A DNA stretch of 64,000 bases from assembly GCA_028583605.1 (NCBI GenBank), contig CM053332.1, positions 1,488,001 through 1,552,000 of the forward strand, given 5' to 3'. A model generated the notes under the pieces. The model was not told the origin of the DNA, did no database searches, and was given only the letters and a program-made list of their open reading frames with translations. Positions 24,661-36,936 of the stretch are shown here, one piece after another. Source of the stretch: Dastarcus helophoroides (lineage: Eukaryota > Arthropoda > Insecta > Coleoptera > Bothrideridae). Numbering within the stretch: position 1 is the stretch's first letter; each line of letters opens with the position of its first letter. The position numbers were made by a program, and so were the translations under genes.

Positions 24661-25020
24661 TCAACCTGCCCAGTTCGTGTAGTTTTTAAGTGAAAATACA
24701 CATTACTAAGCTGGAAGTTGTTTTTCCCTATGAATTTTTCAGAATAATTATGCCCCTTCTCCCTTGAAGAAAATTCTGACTACGCCCACGTAGTTAGATT
24801 TATATTTTGATGACAGTATGATAAGTGGCCAATAAAAGAGCATGTGATCTCTTTATTTAGTTATCACTAACAACCATTTTGACAGCCTTTTTTTTAGTTG
24901 TTAACTAGTGTCGCCTTTTTTGCTTTTTGCCCGGCGGTGCTTAGTAGAACCGATTTATTTTCAAAATTGATACAAAAGTGGGCGGTAGACATAAAAAGAT
25001 TGACCACCTCGAAGTTATAT

Positions 25021-26626
25021 TAAGGCCTTTAAAGTACTACATACTTTTATTATAAATTATCTGTTTTAAAATTGCCTAAATCCTCGCATGTCGTAGCAGA
25101 GACAGAGGGCGAGAAAAGGTTCATTCAACATCAAACATTTTTCAAAATTGTGAATTCCTACAAAACTTAAAATTTTTGGAATTCTTTGCCAAGCAGGCTT
25201 CTCCCTAATAATTGCAACTTATTCTCATTTAAAACATCGCTATTTATCTTTATTTTCACCTCCTATATAAAAAGCTCCACGGATATAATAGGGTGCTTTG
25301 GTAATTTTTTGCTCATGCCGATTTATTCCAGGTTCCAGATCTAGACAGTCTAGAGAAAAGTTGCCTAAAATCATGAGTTTATATTGAGTGCTTAACCGAT
25401 CATGTCACATAAAATAAAAGAAAATAGTTCAATGCTTGTTTTTATTTGCCCAAGTTGGCAAAGGCGCTTTCTATAATTAAACCGCATATTTTTTATTTTA
25501 CAACAGTTAGAAAATGCAAATAAGCTGTGTGTGTTTCTATGGCCATTTAAAAGTGAGCGTACACTTGCAGGTTCATAATAAGATAATGTCGCTGGTCAAC
25601 AAATTAAAATAAGTAACGAACATTAATTTAACTTTCATAAACTAGGTTCATTGCATTTGCTTTGTATTAGCATATGAATAAAACGAATAATTCTGCTACT
25701 TTCAGTTTTGCTTCGATTGAAAGCTTCAGCCATTTACAAGGTTGCTATAAGAAAGATTATCTATTTTTTTTGTAATATTGATCGCTCAAAAATATTATCT
25801 TCAAAATCTGAATGCATCTCACCAGAATAAGGTTCAATGAAAATTTTAAAATTAGAATCGAACTTTATAAAAATAGGAAGCTTCATAAAAAATTTCAATA
25901 AGAAATATTTTTATAGAAATATTTAATATTTCCCGAAATTAGATTTAGTCTAGAGATCTTTTTTACCAAATTTTGTATTTTTTTTTTCTAAAATTTAAAC
26001 TTTAACTCTAAATTCTTAATGATAGCCTTGAACTTTAAATTTTGTACTTGAATATAAAGTCAGAATTGTGTGGCAAAGTTAAAATTTCGTAATTAAAGTT
26101 AAAAATTGTAGATAGGGCCAAAATATTTTCTCTAAAAGTCAAAATTTATAAAAATATTTGAGCTTTCGGGAAAAAAATTACAATTTTTTTATTGAAATTA
26201 ATACTTTGACAAAAATATCTTTTAGGAAATAAATGAATTTTATCAAAAAATTCTTAAATTTTGCTCTTTTATTATAAATTCTGTTGTAAAATACTGTAAG
26301 AAAAGACCAATCGAGAATATTTGACATTACATTTTGATACTTCGATTTGGATTTCATGAAAACACAAAAACAGACTATCATTAATAATGATGGGGAACAT
26401 TGTATGAAATATTAATTTGTGTGGTTTTTGAATTATATTTTGATTGATTCAAATGGACAATATCCCTTGATAAGGTTGTAATCAAAGGAAAATCATCAAT
26501 TTTTTGAGTTAATCGATTAATATAGTTGCCATGCCGTCCTTAAGAAACAACAAATGTCAGAATATACAGCGTAATTTTTTGAAAACTAAGCATCGCAAAC
26601 ATTTAGAAAACAAAAACATTATATGT
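25021..26626. other. AT-rich noncoding DNA
   Basis: No gene, RNA or clear repeat boundary is seen. 25830-26240 is again rich in AAATTT/GAAAA words. The minus frame 26178-26381 is Lys/Phe/Ile-rich and resembles no family. Confidence 0.4.
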
Positions 26627-28053
26627 AAAATGCTGGAACTGGTCAATTTTGGTTGTCAAGAGGATACTAAATTATCGTAATTTTAGATTTGTGGTTTACC
26701 CCATTGGCCGGAGCTGCAGCATTTTTAAAAATTTTAAATGGAACAGGAGGGATAATAAGTTTATTTTTTGAAAGGTCCATTTAACCTCTTTTTGGCTGTT
26801 TAGCAGTTTTTTATTTCTACGTTATAGAGCGTGTACAAAAATTTAGACACAGGATCGGTAGTAAATAAGAAAATACATGGTAACAGCGTGGTAAATGAAA
26901 TGACCCAAATGGAGGTAATAGGCCACATTACTGCCAATCCCACTAACTCTTTGTGCCAGTCTGCTGAAGCTACTGGGCTTTCATATTCATCAGTTCGTAA
27001 AGTAACAAAAATTCGAAAGTTCCGTCCTTATAAAATAAAAATTGTCCAAAAGCTTGGTGAAGATTATTACGACAGGCGAATAGTGTTTTGTGGGATTGTA
27101 TCGAATTTAGTGAATGCAAATCCAATCTTTGTAAAAAAAATCTGCTTGGGGGATGAATGCAGCTTTATTTTACATGGCTCTGTTAAAAAACACAATATGC
27201 GTGGAGCTATGAGAATCCCCATTTTGGCGGAGAAAGTCATACTCAAGCTCCCCAAAAACTGAAGGTTTTGGAAGGAATTCTTGGGGATGCCAGCATTGGG
27301 CCCATCTTCATAAATAAAACACTAACTGGTGACATTGACTTGGATATGTTTGGAAACATAATATATCCTTTAATAACCATCGACATAGAGAATTAACAAG
27401 ATTTAGAAGGAAATCAAATGTTGGACGAAAATGAGTTCTTCTTTCAACAATAGCCACATTATGCCTTAAAGGTCCGTAATTGGCTTAACAACCGATTGCT
27501 GAACAAATTATTGGTGGATGCACGAGAATTAAGCAAGAAATATTTCAAAAAGTGAAGCAACAAGTTGAAAACACAAACTACTGCTGCCTGGAACAAAACG
27601 GTGCTCATTTCGAGCACCTCTTGTAAAATTCAACTGTTTTAAAAGATAGTATTTGTATTTTTGAAGACATTAAATTTTTTCATCATTCATAGTGTGTTTC
27701 TTTACGTTTAACCGATAACTTGAAGTTAAACTCTAAGCAGTGGTTCAAACATTAGTTTCATAAAAATATCTATCTTTTAATAGTTGACATTCCCAAGCTT
27801 TGATTTTACTAACAATAGGCGCTTAACAACAATGTTGTGTGGGAGAAACATGAACGTAGGCTGTGCTGCAAATCAAGGGGTTTTCTCAAAAACTAATAGT
27901 AGAAATAAAAAACTAGTACATACCACATAGCCATAAATAGGCTAAAAGGACCTTTCAAAGAATAAACTTTTTAAACCCCTGTTCCATTTAAGATTTTTGG
28001 TAGGGCGCATTAAGTGTCCCCACACAACCACAATTGACCAGTTTCGGCATTTT
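26627..28053 (+). mobile_element. Tc1/mariner-superfamily element with long terminal inverted repeats
   Basis: The left arm (26627-26820) and right arm (27899-28053) are reverse complements over long stretches. Shared blocks, read on the left, include CTGGTCAATT, TTAAATGGAACAGG, AAGTTTATT, TTGAAAGGTCC and TTTTTTATTTCTAC. The arms contain mismatches and an indel of about 35 bases. They enclose the decayed transposase at 26831-27626. The element is about 1.43 kb and shorter than its autonomous form because of an internal transposase deletion. A clean TA duplication was not found. With both ends present it could in principle have been moved by a related transposase. Confidence 0.75.
26831..27626 (+). 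pseudogene. Inactivated Tc1/mariner-type (IS630-like DDE) transposase
   Basis: The first open part (143 codons, 26831-27262) carries the helix-turn-helix region (EATGLSYSSVRKV, about residues 47-59) and the first catalytic aspartate in LGDECSF, followed by VKKHNMRGA. This matches the insect family in which the first Asp sits in SDE-x-F before NRHN-x-RYW. After a frame change the family's next blocks follow (LKVLEGILGD, IGPIF). Near 27440 the second catalytic region reads FFFQQ-stop-PHYALKV, so the expected Asp-Gly-Ala is missing. A deletion of roughly 50 codons then joins the WLNN region to the C-terminal block IFQKVKQQVEN ending NGAHFEHLL with TAA at 27624. Stops, frameshifts and the lost Asp make it inactive. 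The minus frame 27067-27255 is a shadow. Confidence 0.8.
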
Positions 28054-31000
28054 GCCCATTACGGTTGTGATTTCTACATATTTTGGGTAAATTCCTTTTC
28101 AAAAATCGCCCTATGTATTAACCTAATAATATATTTGCTAATAAAATAATTATAATAGTCAAATAATAACTTATAAAATTCTGCATCTGTCGACTGTTTT
28201 AATTAATTTATTCTGCTGTACTATAAAATACTAAAACTAAAATTTTCTTAATGCATTTTACTTGAGTCCTTGGTTGGGCTTCCTTTTTAAAATGAAAATA
28301 AGTTTTTGTTTTTAATTTTAATATTTCAATGTACAATACGAATTTTTTACAACATTTGTCGTTGTTTTCAATTATTGAAATAATGTAATTTTTAAAAGGT
28401 CAAAACATATTATATTTTAATAAAATAGGAATAAAAGGAATATTGCCTAAATAAGAATTAATTTAACAGCTGTTATGTTGTTAAATGAGAACGTTTATGA
28501 GAAATATTAAAACCATCGGTTAGCTCAGTCATATCGAAATCAATTAGGTATTCAATTACTTACTATATTACACAACGTAGATAAATACCTTAGAAACATG
28601 TTTATAAACTTTTACAAATATGACACTCAACCGAAACGATTGCATCTTGAATTAAGCAGTTTCATTTTATCGATTACTTAGCTAGCATCCCGATTTCCGA
28701 TGGGTTTCCTTAAAAGTAAGTACGTGGTTTCTAGTTCATTCTGTTTGGAATTAAGGAAACGCGTGTCGCCGCTTAATGCTTCACTACCTTTTTTTAACAT
28801 CGGTGTTGTAATCGAGGAAATAAACAATCAAATCGAACCAAATTCCACAATGTTTGATATCCGAACCAGGTATTAACTCTTTCACTGGCTAAATGGACGA
28901 GTGGAGAAAGCTAGAGTTTTTTACTTACCAATAATGATACTGAACTTGAATCTGAAAGCAATATTAGGCAGTTTATTCGATGTAAAAAGAAAGTGAACTC
29001 AATTTTTGTAACTGCAAAAAATATTTTTTTTTATATTTTTCTACATAGTAATCCTCGTTGTAGAGCAGAGCATTGGACCTCCTATTAATAAAGTGTACCA
29101 ATTCCCTCTTTTCAGCAAGCTAAATCTTCATACAAATTCAAAAAACTTAGTACCGTTGTATCACTGTTTAGGTACTCTATTCAAAGCGGCAATGATGTAC
29201 AAGTGTTCCATTTGGGAAAAAAAAATATGTGTGATCTAGGTCTTATAGTTTTTTTTTATATATATATTTTTCGTCTGCAGGCATTGCAAACCCTGTACAT
29301 TAAGACTTAATGTTGATGTTGGAACGTTGATTTTAAAACATAAGAATGTAAAATATCAGGCAAAGATTGAAATTTTAAATTTTAGTTGGACATTTCTAGG
29401 AATGTCGGGAAAATACTCAAAATATTAAAATTTAATTTAATCTTTTCTAGAACAGAAAATCTAAATTTAATGCTGTTAAATTGAAAATTATCATTTATTA
29501 TTATTAATAAATAAAATCACGGCGCTGTGTAATTTTCAGAAAAAATTGAAACCTTACCTTGTTATGAAAATACCTTAAAGAAGTTTTCTCTAAAAATGAA
29601 ACTTTTTTCAAAATAATGTTTTTAATTATAATCGAGAAAAAACTCATGATTTCTGAATTAAAATAAAAATATCCCGATTGAAACAAATATTTTAGAAAAG
29701 AATCGTTTATAGGTAAATAAAATTGCATGCAAAATTTAAAAATAATTCGAAGAAAAGTTTTACTTTAAAGTTAACTGAGACTCAAATTTTGTTTTTGTAA
29801 CTATTGTAAGTTTAACATTGATGTTATCGTTAAGTCAAAATTACGAAAAGTCGATTGCTATCAAAATCGAAATCTCCAAATTAAAATTAAAACTTGAACA
29901 AAAAAATCACAATAATTATAAAATAATTTTCAATTAATTTCAGGTTGCGAAGTTCTTTAACGAATTAAAATCTATAAATTGTAAGTTTAACCTGGACATT
30001 TTAAGAAAATGATGAAGCGCTGCTAAAGCAGAATTTAAAATAAATCGAGTCTTTCTGTAATTTCGGCTTGAAAATTATATAAAATTGTTTATTTACTACA
30101 TGTTAACTTTTTCTAATCCTCACAAAATTAGAATGTTGTCAGAGTCAAATCTGCACTGAAGACTTTGAAGTTTTGAGAACAAAATCGAAGTTTTAATAAA
30201 AGAGTCAAAATTTGGGTAAAACGAAAATTTCCATAAAATTTTAAGTTTTCTCTAAATTGTTATCTACTAAAAACCAGTATTAACTTGTAGTATTAACCTT
30301 AAATTTAAGCAATTCCGTTGTAAAGTAGGAAATCAAGTAGTTTTTAAATAATTAATTGGAATTTATTAATTTGTATACAAATTTTCAATTCATATATTGA
30401 GACCGTTATAGCGAAATAGTACAAGCAATTTTTCATAAAGGGTTTCAATTTTTTAAAAATATTTAGCATTTGTTTGTCAGAAACTTTGAATTTGTAGAAA
30501 ATTTTGACTAATTTTAAAAATGTTGACTAATTTTAAAAATCACAATATTCAAAATTTAGACTTTTTAGACATGTTGTCTTTTTAACTAACTTTTGAACAT
30601 TTCTTCCTACCTTTTTCAAAATATCCACGAAAATATTAACAGACTCATTTTCAAAATGTTTAGTTTCTACGTTTAGTTTTTTAGAAAAATTCAATTTTGT
30701 GAAAATTGGCACTATGAAAATTTGAATCTTTTTAAAATTTTTATTTATTCTTATTTTTGAAATTTTCCTTGAACTTAATTTTAAAATTTATTTTTTTTAC
30801 GCAAAATTTCTTTTTTTAAAAAAATTGATTTTTCGTAAATGTAATTGTGCTGAAAAAAAATTTTTTTTTTTAGAAATTTTGATCTTTTCGGTAATTCGGT
30901 TTTTTTTTAATTTACCTTTTTGGAAATTTTAGCTATGCATATTTTAACTCTTTGGAAATTTTAATTTATTTGAATATTTCAAATTTTTTCAATATTTCTA

Positions 31001-31134
31001 CATTTTCTGGAAAATTTTGAATTTTGTTCAAAATGTTGACCTCTAAAATATCTGGCTTTAAAAATTTCGACTTTTAAGAAATCTGACTTTAAAAATTTAG
31101 ATTTTTTGTTTAAAAGTTAAACCTTTTTTTTTCG
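28054..31134. other. AT-rich noncoding DNA
   Basis: No coding segment is recognised. 29330-31130 is dominated by AAATTT, TTTTAAAAATTT and TTTCGACTTTT-type words like the hAT interiors, densest at 30480-31120, but no TIR or target duplication was found for it. The minus frame 29504-29728 is low-complexity. Confidence 0.4.
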
Positions 31135-31194
31135 ATTGCCATTAAGACATATGATTTTCAGATGTATTGCAGGTTTTGCATTATCAATTGATAC

Positions 31195-31400
31195 CTATCT
31201 TGCCAAACTAGGTGCTACCCGAGACTTCGTCCGCGTGGAATCAAAAAATTGTTTTGCTAGGAAATGTTAACATCTTACTTCCTCGAGAATTGATTAAAAA
31301 ACAAACTTTCCATGCTCGGCATTACCCATTTCCCGGTGCAGTCATTAATTGAATCTACTAACCAAGTTTACGTTTATATATCCGGAGATTTAAGTATGCA
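31195..31400 (+). mobile_element. Fragment resembling an RTE-type LINE 3' region
   Basis: The words CTACCCGAGACTTCGTCCGC, GTGGAATC and, further on, ATTACCCATTTCCCGG are, from memory, ubiquitous in insect (especially moth and butterfly) repeats often assigned to RTE elements or dependent SINEs. Coding sequence is absent. The match is by recognition of these words only. Confidence 0.4.
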
Positions 31401-34400
31401 TTATATACTGGAATATGTTCTTTAATATTACCCATAAAATGTAATAAGACAAAACGCTTTAAAATACTACTTAAAAAAATAGGTAACAGAAAGTAAAACT
31501 TCAAGTAGTCAGCTATCGGTTTATGCCATTTCATGGTTTGTTAAATTGAAAGAGTTCGATTTGTTTTGTTTTACATATGAACTCGGTAACAGCACAAACA
31601 CTATTTTATTTCTGGTAGCTGCTCAGCCAGAAAAAAAACCTCTCGATTTGAAGCAAAAAATATTACTAAGTATGAAGGTTGTCATAAGATAGCACGACAG
31701 GTGGTGCAGTGATAGACATATATCACACCAGAGTGTTTTTATTTATGTCGCTCAGTATTTGTAAGTCAGACCCAAATAGGGTATAGGCCAGCTCGGTATG
31801 AAGAAGGTAATTGGAATTTAAAAACTCAAAATCCCCTTTTTGTTTCTAAAATTTTTGCTATAGCATCAAAATTTTGTTGTTAAGGTAAAAATTTTGAGTA
31901 ACATTTTCTACAAGTCGATACTTTTAGGAAAATATTAAATTTTGAGAATAAAATTAGAACTTCGTTAAAAAAAATCGATATTTTGAAGAATCATTAAATT
32001 TAAGTTGGATTATGATTTTTGTTTATTCAGAATTATTGGTAATCCATTAATAATACGACATTAAATTGAGTATATTATTGTTATATAATTGGTCACCCTT
32101 CTATTTATTTAGGCCTAGCGATGACATGTCTATTTGGTTTCAATCACTCTTGTGAGCTCACCTTGGCGATTAAATGATCGGCCGATTCAAAGATGCGCTC
32201 ATATGTCGGCCGATTTTTAGACTTCATCAGTTTAAAATGAAGTTCAAAGAGGTAGCTTATCTTTTTGCTCTAGAGTTTGGAACAAGAAAAACAAAATATA
32301 AGTCATAAGTTAACTTTACTAAAAGGATAATTTTATAAATTGCGATATATGAAAAACTAAAAACATACCCTTTTTTTAACTAATGCAGGATGAATATTAA
32401 CAACTTTGATAACATTTTGTAACTTATTGTTCCTTCTATAATATACCAAAATACTTAATTGAGATATTCTATTCCTCCAAAAGATAGATCATAAGCAGAT
32501 AATATGCGAAAAAATGCCTAAAGAGCTTACAAGGTAAACCTTTTTTGAGCAATCGGACCATCTAATTGGAAAGTATATTATTGAATAAAAAGTACTATGA
32601 CAAGGTTTTCGGTGCCTGTCTAGTTTCTAATATCAACAAGGGAAACGACAAAGAAGCATGACAAAATATCAAAGTAGAAAATTCATTTTAGTGCAAATAA
32701 TCGGTTATAAGATTGTTTATTTAGGTTTGTTTCTGCAAATACTTTATCCAGGTCAGTTATCATTATGCCATACACTGAATCGATTGTTTTTACTTGTCTT
32801 ACGAAAAAATGTTTCAAAAGACTATTTGATCGCTATTTATTTCTAACGTTGCGTGAACTCTGAGAGCATGGAAGGCTTGAATAGTGAAAAATGTTCCTTG
32901 TAGTGCACTGGATCTGATATAATGTTTTAATAATTGGATTATACACAAGATTTAAAAAAAGTTGTGAAATTGCAGACTTAATTCATAAATTTGAGAAAAA
33001 AAACACAATTTTCAAAAAAAACTATTATTTATATAATAAAAAAATTATCTGATTATATAAATCAAATTTTTTTAACAAATTTTTAAGTTTTACCTAGAAA
33101 TTTCGCTAGTAAACTGAAATATTTAAATTCCTTTTGAAGTCCTCACATAAACTCGAATTACATATTTTGGTGGATTCTTTCAACGACAAAGATTATTTGT
33201 TTAGTTTTTACCAATTTTAATTTTCGCGTTTTTCCCTAAACAAAATTAAAGAGAAATTTGCCATGCCACTATTTTTAAAAGTTAGTATCGTCGAGAAAAT
33301 ACGGAGATGTCTTGATAAGTGAGACCACTAGTATTCGAATAGCTTAGATGGGTTTCCTACAAATTGCCACCTTAACCAATATAACAATAAATATCAATGA
33401 TCAACATTAATTGTCAAGCATAAGCTATGTATTATAAATAATAAAATAATTATTTAATTGTTTTCGTTTTTTAGAAATGGTGTTTCTATTAAAAGCTAAT
33501 TTATTTCCTAAAAAATGACAACAATTTAGTCTGGTTCAAAATATTTAAGTGGTTTTTTTGGGGTATGGAACGCATTACCGTATTTTACATTAATTTAAAT
33601 AAGAAAAATTGTTTTGTTTAATGAGTAATTTGCATTATACGTAGGACTCCGGAAGAAAATATGTTAAGCGAGATTTCACTGTATTGACAAATAATGCCAT
33701 TGACATGTGTTATCAAATATTTATCGAAATATTGTGGAATTTTTAATATATGTTGCTTTTTAATCGTTAATTAAGTTTAGTAGTTATGAAGATAATACAA
33801 ATTTAAACAAATGCGAAATTTGCTGCTTTAAAATCAATAATGGTCTTAAGAAAGCAAAGTATGAACTTGCAGTTATTACCGTATCCTAATTTTCTTAATT
33901 TGTTATGATGGTGTGATCTAAATTACAAGGCAACTGTTGCTCATCACTAAGATCCTAGGCAGCAGCAAGCAAAAAAAAATGCGAATAGCCTTAAATAATT
34001 GTATTATGAATACTAAACACAATTGTATTTGGTGGATAATCGAATATTTTAGTTGGTTATGTCACATTTACCTAATTTCATTCCAAAGCTTGAGATATAA
34101 TGCATAAGTTTTGTTCATAAATTCCGGTTTTATGTGAAAATTATTCCAAAAATGCATATTTGAATAATTAACTAGAATAAATCGGATGTTGGAAATTATA
34201 TTTATGCATTTCGTCCAAGGTTGAGTTAATAATATTGCGATTAAAAATGTTAAATTCCTTGACCACCATCCCCACTAACAGGAAATTTCTTAAGGGGACG
34301 TTTAATTCAATTTTTTTTAAGGGATACAAATAAACAGGTTTACTTTTAGGTCATTTGTTTTTGATAAAAATTGAATTGAAAAGTGACGATCAATTAGTTA

Positions 34401-34849
34401 ATTGTTATAAAGAATTAATGCAGCAATGTTCTCAGAATGCGAACCGCTGTCATAAATGTTGTTTTCCATTCCTGCAATAACAACTTGCGTAAAATTATAT
34501 GATCAATATAATCCCTTATTTAGAAGTACTTAAACACTTCCCGATTTAAGATAAGAATGCTTGCATTGCTCTTGCTGCTGATGAAGAAGGATTATGACCT
34601 TTTCCTCTTTACATATTTGACTATTAAAAAGATGCTTCTTCAATATTCTCTTGCACCTTGGATATTGTACTGTACGAGGTAGCTTCCAATTATAAAATAT
34701 TACTTGGGAATGAAAGCAGATAAAAACTAGAACTACTCATGTTTATGGTAGTACTTAATAACCATTCAGGTTATCTCAGCCATATTATTATTAATTTTAG
34801 CGTTATCGAAAGGTTTAATAAAGACAAAAAATTGAAAAAAAATGACTCT
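31401..34849. other. AT-rich noncoding DNA with one repeat fragment
   Basis: 33690-33800 is a diverged copy of the hammerhead-type repeat found at 43600-43745 (shared words GTGTTA.CAAATATTTATC, ATTGTGGAATTTTT and TGTTGCTTTTTAATCG). 32150-32230 contains a short GC-richer patch with CGGCCGATT twice. No gene is recognised. Confidence 0.4.
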
Positions 34850-34866
34850 TTTAAAGAAAGATAATT

Positions 34867-35700
34867 CGCGATCTGCACCAACAAAATTCGAACCGTTGTC
34901 AGAAAAAAGGTTTAAAGGCTTACCACGACGTGCAATGAATCTCTTTAGTGCAGCAAGAAATGCCTAGGTACTAAGGCTAGATACCAATTCTAAATGAATT
35001 GCTTTGGTGCTAAAGCAAATGAATACTGCAACATAGCATTTTTCCATTTTACTTCCGCGACCTTTTCTATCTTTTATAGTAAGTGGACCTGCATAGTCCA
35101 CGCCTGATATTTCAAATGGAAAAGTTTGCTAACGCGCTCTTTAGGCAGATTGCCCATTTGAGGATAATTATTTGATGGTTTACACTTAAAACATTGAATG
35201 CATTTATGTACTACAAGTCGGGCATAATTCGTTCCTCCTAAAGGCCAGTATTTGTCTCTAATTGTTCATAATAATAACTGTGGGCTTGCGTGCAACAAAC
35301 ATTTATGTTCATGAGTAAAGAGCAATTTTGAAAAATAATGTTTTGGCAACAGAATGGGATATTTGGCTTTAAATCCTAAGTTACTGTGTTGTAATCTGCC
35401 TCCAACACGTAAGATGTGTTGATCATCTAAAAAAGGGCTCAGTTTGATAATTTTACTATTTTGCGGTAAATGTTTTCCTTCTTCAAGACTTTTTATTTCA
35501 TTATGAAATTCTGCAGTTTGTAATGTTTTTATTATATATTTTAGTGCATCATTGAGTTCTTGAACGCTCAAAGTGCCCGTTTTACGATTTGACCCATGAT
35601 TATCTTGTATACGACTATTATTTATAAATCGAAAAAGATATGCTGTTACCCGTAGACAATCATAGTTATAAATGATTAAAACGTTAGTTAATACTTGAAA
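34867..35700 (-). pseudogene. Second, partial BEL/Pao pol copy (pre-integrase and integrase N-terminus)
   Basis: The minus strand holds a diverged direct copy of the segment at 36690-37260. The 101-codon frame 35266-35571 reads SVQELNDALKY, then DDQHILRVGGRLQHSNLGFK, then the start of the zinc-binding region (ILLPKHYFSKL..HEHKCLLHA). The frame continues upstream to about 35690 with CLRVTAYLFRFI. Downstream (35260-34867), in broken frames, come the HH-CC zinc region and the first integrase catalytic Asp (GVDYAG, intact here). The copy stops at about 34867 in the middle of the integrase core. It abuts the probable LTR of the other copy at about 35700, so the two are fused in direct orientation. 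It is inactive. Confidence 0.75.
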
Positions 35701-35882
35701 AATTGATATTTATTGTATAACTGACAATATGATATATATTAATATAAACAACATTATTATTTTCATATTAACAACGTTCTTCTTTTTCTGACGCGAGCAG
35801 TCTCGCCTTTTTAGAAAACCAGCGGTGTTTGTGCAGTTGCCGCTTTGTGTAGCTTTTCTGGTGCAGCATGGTGCAACATGCC
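35700..35882 (-). mobile_element. Probable BEL/Pao 3' LTR (possibly truncated)
   Basis: On the minus strand, 146 bases after the stop of the pol frame, a purine-rich AAGGCGGGTGGC is directly followed by TGTTGCACCATGCTGCACC. A polypurine tract followed by TGTTG is the usual start of a BEL 3' LTR. The segment then runs through a GC-richer part into an AT-rich end, where pol sequence of the other copy begins. The 3' boundary is not defined and no second LTR was found, so length and status are uncertain. Confidence 0.5.
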
Positions 35883-36027
35883 ACCCGCCTTAAAAGTATT
35901 AACTTTCAATGAACATAAATAACAATATTGAAACATAGATGTACATAAATATACAGGTTTACATAAGAATAAAATGAATGTAGCTAATACACAACAACGA
36001 ACAAATCTAAATGTTTATATCCAGGCA

Positions 36028-36273
36028 TTAATTGTCCACTGGAAGGGGAAATCTTTTACTGAGAGCGCGTTTATAAGTTCCTTTGGCAGTTTTTATAGAA
36101 ACAACTCGTACTACACCATCTTTCCCTGGAAACACTTCACTGACACGTCCAATTGGCCAGGATAGTGATGAGGTAGCTTCTGAGTGTAGTAGAACCATAG
36201 TTCCAATCTCTATGTTTGGAACCGGATGCTGCCATTTTGATCGTTGTTGCAAGGTGTGTAAATATTCTCGTCT
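36028..36273 (-). pseudogene. BEL/Pao pol C-terminal domain (DUF5641-like)
   Basis: The 74-codon frame contains WQHPVPNIEIGTMVLL, WPIGRVSEVFPGKDGVVRVV and KTAKGTYKRALSKRFPLPVD. These are the blocks of the domain that follows the integrase core in BEL/Pao polyproteins (GxxVLL, WPLGRVxxxxPGxDGxVRVV, L.P). It lies in the same frame as the integrase core upstream, separated only by a TGA at about 36273 where the family normally has Trp, so a single nonsense change divides one original protein. The stop after LPVDN precedes the polypurine tract and LTR by the expected short distance. Confidence 0.85.
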
Positions 36274-36936
36274 TCATTGAGACCAAAATTGTTGCAGTAG
36301 TTGTTGTACAACCTTAAATCGGGACAGTCGATTTTGCGGAATTTGAATTAGACTTTCTTCTGGTAGTGCCAACAGTTTCCGACCCACAAGGAAATGAGAC
36401 GAAGTTAATGCTTCCATGTCATGAGGATCAGAGGATATGGGTGTGAGGGGTCTGCTATTCAAAACAGATTCTACTTGGCCCAAGAGAGTAGCTAATTCTT
36501 CAAATGTTAAAGATGCATTGCCGGCCACTCGTCGTAAATGATATTTAAAACCCCTTACTCCAGCCTTCCAAAGACCACCAAAATGGGGAAAGTTCGGAGG
36601 AATAAATTTCCAGGTAATCCCTTCTATTGCGAGACTGTCAATTAAAATGGCCTCATCGACACGTAAGCGACTTACTAATAATTGTAATTCGCGATCTGTA
36701 CCAACAAAATTGGAACCGTGGTCAGAAAAAAGGTTTGAAGGCTTACCACGACGTGCAATGAATCTCTTTAGTGCAGCAAGAAATGCCTCGGTACTAAGGC
36801 TAGATACCAATTCTAAATGAATTGCTTTGGTGCTAAAGCAAATGAATACTGCAACATAGCATTTTTCCATTTTACTTCCGCGACCTTTTCTATCTTTTAT
36901 AGTAAGTGGACCTGTAGTCCACGCCTGATATTTCAA
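36274..36936 (-). pseudogene. BEL/Pao retrotransposon integrase core
   Basis: The 220-codon frame reads GPLTIKDRKGRGSKMEKCYV, then TKAIHLELVSSLSTEAFLAAL, FSDHGSNFVG with the second catalytic Asp, PPNFPHFGGLWKAGVRGFKYH, and LNSRPLTPIS. This is the DDE integrase (rve) region of a BEL/Pao Gag-Pol, which inserts the cDNA into the host genome. Three defects are visible. A two-base loss near 36913 disrupts the frame beside the first Asp (GVDY). The family's catalytic Glu in GGLWE is Lys here (GGLWK). The frame ends in a premature TGA. The element is therefore dead unless complemented. Upstream the frame connects to the zinc-binding region at 36890-37260. Confidence 0.9.

Larger units (their letters stand above)
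22220..25012. mobile_element. Second non-autonomous hAT-like transposon, about 2.8 kb
   Basis: The left end CAGTGGTAGTCAACC resembles many hAT termini. The right end, read inversely, is TCGAGGTGGTCAATC, 10 of 15 identical. An 8-bp target duplication flanks them: AGTTAGAT at 22212-22219 and AGTTATAT at 25013-25020, 7 of 8 identical. Subterminal GCGGTAG words occur at both sides (22264-22276 and about 24982-24988). No transposase remains; the interior is mainly degenerate TTTCGACTTTTT-type repeats plus a small Penelope-like fragment near 23960-24155. Divergence between the ends suggests an old insertion. Confidence 0.65.
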
